From Aquibium sp. ELW1220 (GTDB lineage: Bacteria; Pseudomonadota; Alphaproteobacteria; Rhizobiales; Rhizobiaceae): a stretch of DNA of 64,000 bases. Below are positions 43,075 through 53,060 of this stretch, one piece after another. Below the pieces are notes generated by a model. The model saw only the letters and a program-made list of their open reading frames with translations, was not told the origin of the DNA and searched no databases. Location of the stretch: NCBI RefSeq assembly GCF_030398385.1, contig NZ_JAOAOQ010000027.1, positions 4,882 to 68,881 on the forward strand, read 5' to 3'. The position numbers were made by a program, and so were the translations under genes. Numbering within the stretch: position 1 is the stretch's first letter; each line of letters opens with the position of its first letter.

Positions 43075-43130
43075 GGGCAAAGTTTTCGTCGCTGAAAGGA
43101 TGGTTGGCCCGGGTTCGGGAGCCGGCAAAC

Positions 43131-43156
43131 GAAAAGACGGCGGACTGGCCGCCGTC
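43131..43156 (-). terminator. Rho-independent terminator of outer-membrane protein gene
   Basis: Minus strand GACGGCGG-CCAGT-CCGCCGTC followed by TTTTC, 30 nt after the stop. Confidence 0.88.
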
Positions 43157-43186
43157 TCTTCGGGAGTGTCATGGGTAGACCGGGGA

Positions 43187-44134
43187 TTACCAGAGATCGT
43201 AGCGCAGGCCGACCTTGACCTGGTGGATGTTCATGCCCTTGGCGATGACGACGTCGTCGTTGCGGATCGTCACGTATTCGGCGCCGGGCGCCGTGATCCA
43301 GTGATAGCCCACGTCGAGAGAGGCGTTCTGGGACATCTGGTAGCTGACGCCGGCCCCGAGGGAATAGAGCAGGCTGACCTTGTTGCGGTCGATCGAGGTG
43401 CCGGGATAATCGACGTCCTCGTCGTTCACGCTCGTCTGGCCTTCGCAGAGTTGAGTGGTGGTAGTCTGCGAAACGCCGGCGACGCTCTCGATCTCTTCGA
43501 ATGCGCTGCATGTGCGATCGTTCAGGTTCAGCTTGACCGGCGTATAGACGAGCCCGAGACCAGCGCCGACATAGGGCGTGAAGCCCGCCACTGTGCCGAG
43601 GTCGGCATAGACGTTGGCCATGCCGGTCCAGGCCGTGCTCTCCGCCGTCGTCTTGGAGTAACAGTCGACGTCCACGTTGCTGACGTCGACATCCGGCGGA
43701 TCGATCGGGTCTCCATTGATGTCGTAGGTCACCGTCGTCACGGTCTGCGTCACGGCGCAGCCGTCATCGCGGCTTCCGAAGACGTTCGCCTTGCTCGACG
43801 ACAGCATTCCGAAGTTCATGTCGGTGCGGAAGATGTCGTTGAAATGATAGCCGAAGCCGACCGTGCCGCCGACCACCGTATGGGTCTCGCCGAGCCCCTC
43901 CAACTCAAATCCCGTGGGCGGAACGGGCTCCGCGATTTCGTAGTTGGTGTAGTCCCTGGCGAAATTGTAGCTGACGTCGCCGCGCAGATACCAGCCGGAG
44001 CCGATCTCGACCGGCACGTATTCCGGCGCCTCCTCGATGTAGAGGGGGGCGTCGTAGTCGGCCGCGATGGACTGCGACAGCGGCCATGCCACCAGGACAG
44101 CGCTCGACAGCAGGAGACGGGTCAAGAGTTTCAT
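43187..44134 (-). CDS. Outer-membrane beta-barrel protein (Omp25/31-like)
   Basis: 315 residues from MKLLTRLLLSSAVLVAWPLS at 44134, signal peptide cleaved near SIAADYD. The mature protein shows alternating amphipathic strands typical of an eight-stranded barrel (GSGWYLRGDVSYNFARDYTN, GFGYHFNDIFRTDMNFGML, ASLDVGYHWITAP), ending with an aromatic-terminal strand (KVGLRYDLW). Long loops carry three or more cysteines. It is related to rhizobial and Brucella Omp25/31 surface proteins. A second barrel gene lies upstream, so the two may be paralogues. Confidence 0.88.
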   Translation of the reverse strand: MKLLTRLLLSSAVLVAWPLSQSIAADYDAPLYIEEAPEYVPVEIGSGWYLRGDVSYNFARDYTNYEIAEPVPPTGFELEGLGETHTVVGGTVGFGYHFNDIFRTDMNFGMLSSSKANVFGSRDDGCAVTQTVTTVTYDINGDPIDPPDVDVSNVDVDCYSKTTAESTAWTGMANVYADLGTVAGFTPYVGAGLGLVYTPVKLNLNDRTCSAFEEIESVAGVSQTTTTQLCEGQTSVNDEDVDYPGTSIDRNKVSLLYSLGAGVSYQMSQNASLDVGYHWITAPGAEYVTIRNDDVVIAKGMNIHQVKVGLRYDLW

Positions 44135-44296
44135 GGGCCTCACTCCGGAATCACGCGACCGGGCGGAGGATGCGCTTCGCGCCGGTTCATGAGGCACTAT
44201 TAACCATAGTGGTTAAATGCGGGTTAAGCATAACCGCGCACCGGCGGCAGAGTTTTCAAGGACTTCGCAAGGCCGGCCGCGCCGCGCCCAAAGCGA

Positions 44297-44327
44297 AGGG
44301 CCGCCCGGCTCGACGCCGGACGGCCCT
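44297..44327 (-). terminator. Hairpin after second outer-membrane protein gene
   Basis: Minus strand AGGGCCG ... CGGCCCT stem with inner GC pairs, 25 nt after the stop, followed by TCGCTTT. Weak U-tract. Confidence 0.5.
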
Positions 44328-44351
44328 ACGGAATACGCTGGGAAGAAGCGA

Positions 44352-45179
44352 TTATTTGTAGACCGGCTGGTAGACGGGCTCGGGCTGGAAAGCGATCTGC
44401 TCGGGGGCGCAGTTCTCGTTGCCGCCGAAGCTCCAGCGCAGGCCGCCGCGAACCTCGTGGGCATTGATGCCCTTGTCCGTGCCAGGGCCGGTCACGACGG
44501 CGAGGCCGAACATCGGGCCGCCTTCGATGTGGGTGTAGCGGTAGCCGACGTCGAGGTTGAGGTTCTCGGTCAGGCAGTAGGAGGCGCCCGCCATCAGCGC
44601 GTAGGCAAACCGCCAGCCGGAGCCGCCCTCGTGCACGGTCACGCCGCCATCGGTGTTGCGCAGGTCGTCCCACTTCAGGTAGGCGCCGCCAAGGCCAGCA
44701 CCGATGTAGGGCGTCACGCCATAATAGGTACCGAGGTCGGCATAGGCGTTGGCAAGCAGCAGGAAGGCCGAGTAGCTGGATTCGTCATAGGACGTGCCGC
44801 AGGCGGAGGTGCAGCCCTGGCTGTAGCCGCGGAAATGCGACTTCGACCAGTAGTCGCCGGTGAGGTCCGTACGCAGATAGCGGTTGATCTGGTAGCCGAC
44901 GCCTGCGCCGAGCGACCATGCCGCGTCCAGTTCGCCGTAGAGCGTATTGTAGCCGGGATCGACCACGCCGCCCGCGCCGTAGGTGATGTATTCGGCGCGG
45001 TCGAACTTCGACCAGTGATAGTCGATGTCGCCGCGAATGTACCATCCACCGACCTCCTGGTAGATCGGCGCCGGCGGCTGGTATTCGACGACCGGCGGCT
45101 CGTAGATGTCCGCGGCGAGGGCTTGTGAAACGCCGCCGAGCGCGAGCGCTGCGATGATCAGCCTGACGGGCTTCAGCAT
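44352..45179 (-). CDS. Outer-membrane beta-barrel protein (Omp25/31-like)
   Basis: 275 residues from MLKPVRLIIAALALGGVSQA at 45179, cleavage near ALAADIY. A proline-rich linker (EPPVVEYQPPAPIYQ) precedes barrel strands GGWYIRGDIDYHWSKFDRAE, VGYQINRYLRTDLTGDYW, LNLDVGYRYTHIEGG and VRGGLRWSF. The C-terminus continues with AFQPEPVYQPVYK instead of ending in an aromatic residue. That is unusual for a barrel and may place the tail in the periplasm. A short cysteine pair (GCTSACG) is in one loop. Confidence 0.87.
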   Translation of the reverse strand: MLKPVRLIIAALALGGVSQALAADIYEPPVVEYQPPAPIYQEVGGWYIRGDIDYHWSKFDRAEYITYGAGGVVDPGYNTLYGELDAAWSLGAGVGYQINRYLRTDLTGDYWSKSHFRGYSQGCTSACGTSYDESSYSAFLLLANAYADLGTYYGVTPYIGAGLGGAYLKWDDLRNTDGGVTVHEGGSGWRFAYALMAGASYCLTENLNLDVGYRYTHIEGGPMFGLAVVTGPGTDKGINAHEVRGGLRWSFGGNENCAPEQIAFQPEPVYQPVYK

Positions 45180-45350
45180 GAGGGTTATCCTTGCAAGTCC
45201 CGGATTCGTCGCGGCCGGGATGTGGTTGAACTCGCCAAGGATAATGAAACCCAAAGGTTAAATAGGATTTAACCGTGTTCGTTTACCGTGATTGAAGGTC
45301 CGGCCCATGCCGGGTCCTGTTCTCCCAGGCCGACGGCGGACGCGGTTGTC

Positions 45351-45378
45351 GAAAAGAAGGAACCGCGCCGAGCGCGGT
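45351..45378 (-). terminator. Rho-independent terminator of glmM
   Basis: Minus strand ACCGCGC-TCG-GCGCGGT followed by TCCTTCTTTTC, about 28 nt after the glmM stop. Confidence 0.85.
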
Positions 45379-45405
45379 CCGATGCAGCAATTTGATCGCG
45401 ACAGC

Positions 45406-46758
<1,353 letters not shown>

Positions 46759-47033
46759 GCGCGTCGGTTTCCTCACCGCGTCTGGATTCCCCGGCACCGC
46801 GGGTGTGCCATAGCGGACATTCTTCCCGTAATCACAATATGTGAGGTTGTGTAACCGAACGGTTGAACCGCAGGCGGCGGAGCGCAGGCCGGCTCCTGCC
46901 GCCGCCGCACCCCGCGACGCCTTGTGCCCTGCGATACAACCCGATCCACCGTTCAGCGTCTAGTCTCCCGCCATCTCCGTCGGGGCCCTTTCCCGGCGGT
47001 CTTCAGAGGCATGAACAGAAGAGGATCGATCCC

Positions 47034-47504
47034 ATGGACGCAGGACAGACCATCCGCACGCTCGCAACCAAGCTCGGGCTGAACGACACCGCCTTCGATG
47101 CCGACGGGCGGCTGACGATCGAACTCGGACGCGGCGCCGTCATCCATGCCGCGCGCCTGGACGACCACACCGTGGAATGGAGCGTGCCGCTGCCCGACGT
47201 CGACTTCGCCGATCCGGCGATGATGCGGGTGATGCTGGAGGCGAACTGCCTCGGCGCCGGCACCGGCGCGGGCCGGCTCGCCGTGGACGGCGACCTCGCC
47301 GCCTATTTCTGCGAGCGCTGGGTGGTGCGCGGGATGGACGAGAAGGAGACGGAGCGCCGTTTCGACGAGATGGCGGCGGTTGCGGCCTACTGGCTCGGCG
47401 ACGGCGCGGACCTGCTGATGGAGAGGGCGCAGGCCAGCCGCCACAACGGCCGAGACCACGTTCCGCCCCCCGCAGACGAGGACATGCTGGTCATGCGCGC
47501 CTGA
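47034..47504 (+). CDS. CesT-like secretion chaperone 1
   Basis: 156-residue acidic protein starting MDAGQTIRTLATKLGLNDTA at 47034, 8 nt after AGAGGA. It has the class I type III chaperone pattern: an N-terminal helix, strands ADGRLTIELGRGAVIHAARL and TVEWSVPLPDVDFADPAMM, then MLEANCLGAGTGAGRLAVD, and a late helix (FDEMAAVAAYWLGDGADLL). The C-terminus DEDMLVMRA is shared with the other two chaperones here. Such dimers bind the N-terminal region of secreted effectors in the cytosol. It lies 130 bp before the first effector candidate. Confidence 0.8.
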   Translation: MDAGQTIRTLATKLGLNDTAFDADGRLTIELGRGAVIHAARLDDHTVEWSVPLPDVDFADPAMMRVMLEANCLGAGTGAGRLAVDGDLAAYFCERWVVRGMDEKETERRFDEMAAVAAYWLGDGADLLMERAQASRHNGRDHVPPPADEDMLVMRA

Positions 47505-47521
47505 CGCGCGCCGGTCTGCCT

Positions 47522-47535
47522 GTGTCGGGCGACAC
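47522..47535. promoter_or_regulatory. Palindrome upstream of effector candidate 1
   Basis: GTGTCG-GG-CGACAC, perfect 6-bp arms, 100 nt before the start. The same half-sites in opposite order occur before effector candidate 2 (49182-49197), within a longer conserved upstream stretch. Confidence 0.45.
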
Positions 47536-47634
47536 CCGAACGCGGAGCAGACAGAATGGTGCGTGACGTCCGGCACGCAGCATGGCGCGAGCCGGACGCA
47601 GGATGCGGGAACGGGCAGCCAACGGAGAAGATCG

Positions 47635-49095
47635 ATGGTCAGCGGAGTGAGCGGCAACTACAGCGTCACGCAGACATACACGCGCAACGTCGAGGAGGCG
47701 GACTTCAAGAACGCCCAGAAGACCGGGTTCGCCCTCCCGAAGGCACCGAACCAGAACGTCCAGGAGGGCAGTTTCGGCGCGTTCAAGAGCAGCCTCTCCT
47801 ATTTCACGGAGAGCCTGAAGGGATTCTTCGAAGCGCCGCTGGGGAAGAAGATCGAGTTCCTGAAGGACCGCATCGAACTGCGGGCGATCCAGAAGAACGA
47901 GGCGGGGCAGATCGCGCCGCTGGACCGCAAGGACGTCGCCACGATGAGCGGCATGAGGATCGAGCACCACGCCCTGCAGAGCGGATCGGCGAGTTCGATG
48001 CTGAGAAGCAACAGCGACAGGGAGATCGCCCAGCTGAGCATTTCCCTCGGCGACTGGCTGAAGGAGATCGACGGCAACGTCAAGGCCAGCGGGAAGTCGT
48101 ACGGGGTCGAGCTGGAACGCGCGGCCGGCCACGTGACCGCCAACCTGACCGAACAGGACTGGGCGCATGTCGACGTGGCGGGGCTGAAGAAGCTCGAAGG
48201 CCAGTTCCGCTCCGAGGGACGGGTCGCCAAGGCAGACCTGCTGAAGGCGATCATCGGAAATCTGGAGAAGGAGTTCACGCCCGAGAAGGCCGAAGCCCTG
48301 TTCGGCGGTAAGGCGCGCAGCTACGTTTCCGAGTATGAGGGAGAAGTCCATTCGTTCTGGCGCAACTCCACCGAGGGATCGAACGCGCTGTCGTCGCTGG
48401 TGGCGCAGAGCTTCAAGAACCCGCTCAAGCACGAAGCCTACGGCAAGATGACGCCACATCTCGACAAGGCTGCCACGCTCGAATCCATGAAGGATCTGGG
48501 GGGTACGAAGAGTTTGACCAAGGAACAGGCGGCGACCCTGGGCAAGCTCGCAGAGCAGCTTTTCGGCGTGCTCGAGGAGATCAAGGTCACGGACGGCATG
48601 AAGTCCCCGATGGAGAAGATCGCCAAGGACATCCAGACACTCCGCACCGACGACAAGAACAGCGTGACGCAGAAATTTTTCGTCAACGGCATTCTCCTGA
48701 AGGCGCTGGCCCCCGAGTTTTCCGTCCGGAGCGGTGATCTGGGAAAACTGACGGTCGCTCTGCTGTACGACGCCGTCGTCGGGTCCCGCGCCGACACGAC
48801 CTCCCCTTACGGCAAGGAAATGCTGGCGCTGAAGGAGCGGATCGGCGGGAAGGTGGACGACATGCTGCAGCGTTTCGGCATGCCCGCCAGCGGGCGGACC
48901 GAGGCCGTGGTGCTGGAGGGCGTTTCCAGGAAGGAGAAGCAGATCGACTCGATCGCGGGACAGCTCAAGGAGGTCGATCTCTACCTCGCCGAGAACCCGA
49001 TCGAAGAGCGGAAGATCGAACCGGAGCGGAAGCCCGTCGACCTGGAGAAGATCCAGCAGCGCAACCGCCAGATCCTCGACAAGTTCAAGCTCTGA
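47635..49095 (+). CDS. Candidate secreted effector 1, RasGAP-like (inferred)
   Basis: 486 residues starting MVSGVSGNYSVTQTYTRNVE at 47635, after ACGGAGAAG. No signal peptide or membrane helix; lysine-rich and helical. Residues 1-105 form a module shared with the next two proteins (LKGFFEAPLGKKIEFLKDRI), likely the secretion and chaperone-binding part. From about 225 on I see RasGAP-like blocks: an arginine-finger-type HSFWRNSTEGSNALSSLV (Arg243), a [FL]LRxxxPA-like GILLKALAPEF (Lys356, Pro360), and a last helix block LTVALLYDAVVGSRADTTSP then YGKEMLALK. The C-terminal 70 residues are a charged tail. The fold call is by eye and unproven. Confidence 0.75.
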   Translation: MVSGVSGNYSVTQTYTRNVEEADFKNAQKTGFALPKAPNQNVQEGSFGAFKSSLSYFTESLKGFFEAPLGKKIEFLKDRIELRAIQKNEAGQIAPLDRKDVATMSGMRIEHHALQSGSASSMLRSNSDREIAQLSISLGDWLKEIDGNVKASGKSYGVELERAAGHVTANLTEQDWAHVDVAGLKKLEGQFRSEGRVAKADLLKAIIGNLEKEFTPEKAEALFGGKARSYVSEYEGEVHSFWRNSTEGSNALSSLVAQSFKNPLKHEAYGKMTPHLDKAATLESMKDLGGTKSLTKEQAATLGKLAEQLFGVLEEIKVTDGMKSPMEKIAKDIQTLRTDDKNSVTQKFFVNGILLKALAPEFSVRSGDLGKLTVALLYDAVVGSRADTTSPYGKEMLALKERIGGKVDDMLQRFGMPASGRTEAVVLEGVSRKEKQIDSIAGQLKEVDLYLAENPIEERKIEPERKPVDLEKIQQRNRQILDKFKL

Positions 49096-49123
49096 GGCGC
49101 CCGCCCGCTGCGGGGCGACGTTC

Positions 49124-49156
49124 GAACGCCACGCCACCCCGGCGTGGCGTTCTGCG
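49124..49156 (+). terminator. Hairpin after effector candidate 1
   Basis: Perfect 12-bp stem (GAACGCCACGCC / GGCGTGGCGTTC) with a 5-nt loop, 29 nt after the stop. It ends in TTC-TGCGTTC without a clean U-tract. It suggests that gene 1 ends its own transcript and gene 2 has its own promoter. Confidence 0.65.
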
Positions 49157-49181
49157 TTCGGGCCTGCTCGTGGCGGTGGCA

Positions 49182-49197
49182 CCGACACCTGTGTCGG
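49182..49197. promoter_or_regulatory. Palindrome upstream of effector candidate 2
   Basis: CCGACAC-CT-GTGTCGG, perfect 7-bp arms, about 107 nt before the start. It shares half-sites with the palindrome at 47522-47535 and sits in the same position relative to its gene. Confidence 0.45.
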
Positions 49198-49303
49198 TCG
49201 TCACCCGCGCTCGGGCTCTGCACGCGGGAGGTGACGCCCGGCACGCGGCACGCCCGCATTCCGCGACAGAATGCACCCGACGGCACCGGATGGGAGAAAA
49301 TCG

Positions 49304-50596
49304 ATGGTGGGCGGAGTTGGCGGCAACTACAGCGTTACAAAGACCTTCACGCGGAATGTCGAGCAGGCCGATGTCAGATACGCGAAGAAGCACGATGGCG
49401 AGAAGCTCGCCAAGGCGCCGAACCAGAACATCGAGACCGGCACGCGCGGTGCCTTCAAGAACAGCTTCTCCTTCTTCGCGGACAGCTTCAAGGGGTTCTT
49501 GGAAACGCCCTTCGGCAAGAAGCTCGACTTCCTGAAGGACCGCATCGAACTCCGCTCGATCCAGAAGGGCGAGGTCGCGGAGCAGAAGACGGCGCAAAGG
49601 AGCGATCGTCGGGACGCAGCTCTGGCAGGCGGAAAGACCATCAAGTTCGAACCGCCGAGTTCGAAGGACTCGGCCAAGGCCCTCGAGATGCTGAAGGATC
49701 GCGGCAGTGGCAACGAAAGGCTTCTCGCGCAGCTCACCGTCTCGCTCGGCAAGTGGGTGGGCGAGGCGGAGGCGAAGGCCAAGGAGAACGACACGGACCT
49801 CAAGACGGAGATGAGGCGCATCGCCGCCTCGCTGGCATCCAATATCGGCGACGAGGATTTCAAGATCCTGCACCTGCCCCAACTGCGCGACATCGCCGCG
49901 CAGCTACGCAGCGAGTTCCGCCACGAAAAGGCGGAGATGCTGGAGGAGATCGTCGGGGCCTTCAGCCAGGTGGTCACGCATGACAAGGCGGTGGAGAAGT
50001 ATCACGACACGGCCAGAACCTACATCAGCGACTTCCGGGGCGAGCCGAAGATGTTCTGGCGCAACAACCAAAATGATGGCGAGAAGGCGCTCAAGTCGCT
50101 GGTCTCGCACGGCTTCACGAACGAACTCGGCAACAGGATCGGCAACGACATGAAGCCGATGCGCCAGACCGAAACCTTCCGCTCCATCGACATCAAGCCG
50201 CCGACGCATCTCGACTTGTCCGAAACGCAGGCCAAGGACATCGGTCGCTTCGCCGAGAGCATCCTGCAGAAGCTGGAATCCTTCACGCTCACCGAACAGA
50301 TGAAGGACACGCTGCGCCTGGTCTCGAACGATATCGCCGAACTCCGCCCGAACGAGAAAGGTCCGATGACGCGGCAGTTCTTTCTGAACGCCATCTTCCT
50401 GAAGAGCGTGGCGAGCGCCCAGGCGGGCAGCCAGACCTTCCAGCTGGCGATGCGGATGGTGACCGACGCGCTGAATGCCCAAGGCGGCTCGGACACACCC
50501 TTCGCCAAGGAGACGAATGCCTTCCGCCAGACCTTCGGCCAGCGCATGGAAGAGGTGCTGGTGCATTTCGGCATGCCGGAATATGCGCGGCGGTGA
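49304..50596 (+). CDS. Candidate secreted effector 2, RasGAP-like (inferred)
   Basis: 430 residues starting MVGGVGGNYSVTKTFTRNVE at 49304, after GGGAGAA. The first 20 residues nearly match effector 1, and the shared module continues (FKGFLETPFGKKLDFLKDRI). RasGAP-like blocks: KMFWRNNQNDGEKALKSLVS (Arg253), FLNAIFLKSVASAQ (FLKSVASA at 365-372, against the FLRxxxPA signature), and FQLAMRMVTDALNAQ then TPFAKETNAF. It ends in HFGMPEYARR with no tail, so the RasGAP-like block is C-terminal. It is clearly paralogous to effector 1, with a duplicated upstream region. Function is inferred only. Confidence 0.75.
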   Translation: MVGGVGGNYSVTKTFTRNVEQADVRYAKKHDGEKLAKAPNQNIETGTRGAFKNSFSFFADSFKGFLETPFGKKLDFLKDRIELRSIQKGEVAEQKTAQRSDRRDAALAGGKTIKFEPPSSKDSAKALEMLKDRGSGNERLLAQLTVSLGKWVGEAEAKAKENDTDLKTEMRRIAASLASNIGDEDFKILHLPQLRDIAAQLRSEFRHEKAEMLEEIVGAFSQVVTHDKAVEKYHDTARTYISDFRGEPKMFWRNNQNDGEKALKSLVSHGFTNELGNRIGNDMKPMRQTETFRSIDIKPPTHLDLSETQAKDIGRFAESILQKLESFTLTEQMKDTLRLVSNDIAELRPNEKGPMTRQFFLNAIFLKSVASAQAGSQTFQLAMRMVTDALNAQGGSDTPFAKETNAFRQTFGQRMEEVLVHFGMPEYARR

Positions 50597-50859
50597 GCTC
50601 CGCGCGACGACAGATCCTGCCGGACGTGGCCTCGAAAGGAGTCCTTCGGGCGTCGAGGCGGACTCCGGCCATTCCATGTCCGAGTCCCGCCCCGCTGCGT
50701 CGGCGATACCGTCGCCATTCGCGGGCCCACGGATGATCCCAGAGATCCAGTCCGGAGCGCGGGACATGTCGGACGTCACACCAGGCGGGTATCGCCCGTC
50801 ACCTGCGACGCCCCGCGAACCGGTCAGAGTGCCGGTCACGCATCGAGAGGAGCACTTCC

Positions 50860-52443
50860 ATGGGCGATCCCGTCGTCACCGGCAGCAGCAGAACCAGCGT
50901 CATCATCGACACCGACCTGAAAACGGACGGCGGCAAGATGGACAAGGGCGACATGACGACGCCGCCCAACAAGGCCTCCTTCATGAAGTCGGGCCTCGAG
51001 TTCTTCAAGGAGACGATGAGCGGCCTGAAGGGCAAGAGCTTCATGGAGAAAATCGAGTTCATCGGCGAGCGCATCGCGCTGCGCAAGGAGCAGAAGGCCG
51101 AGTTCAAGGAGAAGATGGCCGACTACAATCTCTCCCTCGAGAAGAAGGCCTACATGGAATCGCTGGACCGGCGGGACGCTGAGGTCGCGGGTGTCAAAGA
51201 CCTGAACAAATTCGATAAGAAGGATCAAATTGCGTGGCTGATCAAGGACTCGAAAACGCCGGCCGGGTTCGGCGAGCGGGTCAGCACCGCCATGGGCTCG
51301 CTCCTCCTGGAGGTGGACAAGCTCATCGAGAAAGAGACTACGGGCGAGAATGAGGGAAAGACGTTTACCCGCGAACAGGCCTTCGTCAAGATCGCCGACA
51401 GATTGGTTCTCGAATGCACCGCTTCCCAGCTCGGCGAGATCAAGCCGAACGTGCTGAAATACATCGCGAGGGAAATGGCCGACGAAGGCCGCACCGACAA
51501 GGCAAACTTTCTCAAGATCATCGCTGACAAGTTTGGTGATGCGACGAAGCCGGAGAACGCCGTCAGGCTGTTCAAGAACACGGCACTGGAACATGCAAGG
51601 ACCGCGGGCGAGATGTCGTTCCTGCGACAGGCGGGGGGAAATGATGGCATTACGCAGAAATTCCTCGCCTTCGGTGTGAATGCGAGCGAACTCATGGACT
51701 CCTCGTTGGCCATTTGGGACAAGACGAAGGAGAAAGAGGCGTACAAGACACTCGAGACGGATCTCCGGTCGATCATCCGGGTGGCCGTCGATAAAAAATC
51801 GATAGAAAGCTTCAATCTCACCTCTGTCTACCCCCAACTTTCTGAAGAAGGAAAGAAGGCGGTTGCCTCGTTGGTGAAGGATTTCGTCGCGGACTTGAAA
51901 GCCAACGGCTTCCCGGAAACCTTCAGAATCGCGCTGAACGAAATCCAGTCTAAAGTGGTCGAAGGAGGTGTCGACGTCGGATCCAAAATATCCAGCCTCT
52001 TCGTTTCATCCTTGCTCAAGAACGCGACGCCAAGCATCACCAACAATATTGGACTACACACCGGCCCCGAATCAAAAAAGGAAGACAAGAAGGAAGAATT
52101 AACGAAGGAACAGATCCTCAAGGAAGCGATCATAAACGAGAAGGTCGCGAATACTTTGGCAACATTGATCTCGGGGGCACTCACCGGCGCGGTGAACGGC
52201 GGCATCGCCGATGCCAGACTCAATACGATGGACCTCGCGAACCTTCAGAAGGACGTCCTGATCCCGCTCGGTCGTGAGGTTTCGGTGATTTTCACGACCG
52301 CCGGCATGAACGAGGAAGGGCTGAAAGCTCGAACCAATCTGATCGACAGGCATGAAAAATACATCGAAGACGGGAAGCACTTGAACGTGATCGCCAGTCA
52401 TTCGTCCCCTCCTCCGGAGACGGGCGATCTCAAGAACAAGTAG
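50860..52443 (+). CDS. Candidate secreted effector 3, divergent RasGAP-like (inferred)
   Basis: 527 residues starting MGDPVVTGSSRTSVIIDTDL at 50860, after GAGAGGAGC. It is a more distant relative: the shared module is GLKGKSFMEKIEFIGERIAL and SLDRRDAEVAG. It keeps Arg256 in EMSFLRQAGGNDGITQKFLA and the block SSLFVSSLLKNATPSI (LLKNATPS at 385-392). After about residue 400 there is a Lys/Glu-rich insert (ESKKEDKKEELTKEQILKEA) and a Gly/Ala-rich helix ISGALTGAVNGG. Codon use and AT content rise in the second half, unlike the neighbours, so that part may have a separate history. Chaperone 2 follows after 30 bp. Confidence 0.72.
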   Translation: MGDPVVTGSSRTSVIIDTDLKTDGGKMDKGDMTTPPNKASFMKSGLEFFKETMSGLKGKSFMEKIEFIGERIALRKEQKAEFKEKMADYNLSLEKKAYMESLDRRDAEVAGVKDLNKFDKKDQIAWLIKDSKTPAGFGERVSTAMGSLLLEVDKLIEKETTGENEGKTFTREQAFVKIADRLVLECTASQLGEIKPNVLKYIAREMADEGRTDKANFLKIIADKFGDATKPENAVRLFKNTALEHARTAGEMSFLRQAGGNDGITQKFLAFGVNASELMDSSLAIWDKTKEKEAYKTLETDLRSIIRVAVDKKSIESFNLTSVYPQLSEEGKKAVASLVKDFVADLKANGFPETFRIALNEIQSKVVEGGVDVGSKISSLFVSSLLKNATPSITNNIGLHTGPESKKEDKKEELTKEQILKEAIINEKVANTLATLISGALTGAVNGGIADARLNTMDLANLQKDVLIPLGREVSVIFTTAGMNEEGLKARTNLIDRHEKYIEDGKHLNVIASHSSPPPETGDLKNK

Positions 52444-52473
52444 GCGAGCAGAGCAAGGACAGGCGCAGAACCC

Positions 52474-52977
52474 ATGAGCAACGCACATCACCTCTTCTCG
52501 ATCCTGGCGCAGGCGGCCGGCGCCGCTTCGCTGTCGCTCGGCCGGGATGGACAGACCTCGATCCCGATCGGCCGCGAGCTGACGATCCACGTGACGCAGG
52601 CCGACGACCGGGCGCTGGAACTGAGCTTCCGGATCCCGCAGCTCGACCGGCCGGACCGCGCCGTCATGCTTGAGATGCTCGAAGCCAACGCCGCCGCCGC
52701 CGCCGGAGAAACCGGCTCTCTGGGGCTCGACGGCACCGAGGCCCTCTACCGCGAACGCTGGCTCGCTTCCGAAACGGTTCAGCATTCCGTGAAGCCCCGG
52801 TTCGATGCGCTCCTCGCACTTTCCCGACGCTGGCGCGGGGGCGATGCCGCGGCCCTGCTCGAACGGGCCCGCCTGCGCCGCGAGGCGGACGCCCGTCCCC
52901 CCGCCTTGAGCGAGGATCCCCCGCTCGACGAGGATGCAGATATAGAAGCCGCCGAGCCCGTCATGATCCGCATCTGA
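52474..52977 (+). CDS. CesT-like secretion chaperone 2
   Basis: 167 residues, MSNAHHLFSILAQAAGAASL. Same fold pattern as chaperone 1: LELSFRIPQLDRPDRAVMLE, then MLEANAAAAAGETGSLGLD, ERW, and a helix FDALLALSRRWRGGDAAALL. A Pro/Asp/Glu-rich tail ends EPVMIRI, matching the M-x-R-x ending of the other two. It starts 30 bp after effector 3 and is most likely its partner, in an operon with it and perhaps with chaperone 3. Confidence 0.78.
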   Translation: MSNAHHLFSILAQAAGAASLSLGRDGQTSIPIGRELTIHVTQADDRALELSFRIPQLDRPDRAVMLEMLEANAAAAAGETGSLGLDGTEALYRERWLASETVQHSVKPRFDALLALSRRWRGGDAAALLERARLRREADARPPALSEDPPLDEDADIEAAEPVMIRI

Positions 52978-53060
52978 TCCGATCCACAAGACCGCGGCAT
53001 GCAGGCCGCGACGGATGGGCGGACCCGGAAAGACCCGCCGCAGCAGAAGGACGCAGACAC

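Noticed and set aside
46759-47033. A tts box (TtsI site) upstream of the first chaperone
   Set aside because: I searched for the GTCAG...TCGA-type pattern of rhizobial type III promoters and found no acceptable match.
47635-50596. Effector candidates as RhoGAP mimics of the YopE/SptP/ExoS type
   Set aside because: The GxLRxxxT arginine-finger motif of that family was not found. The visible motifs fit RasGAP better.
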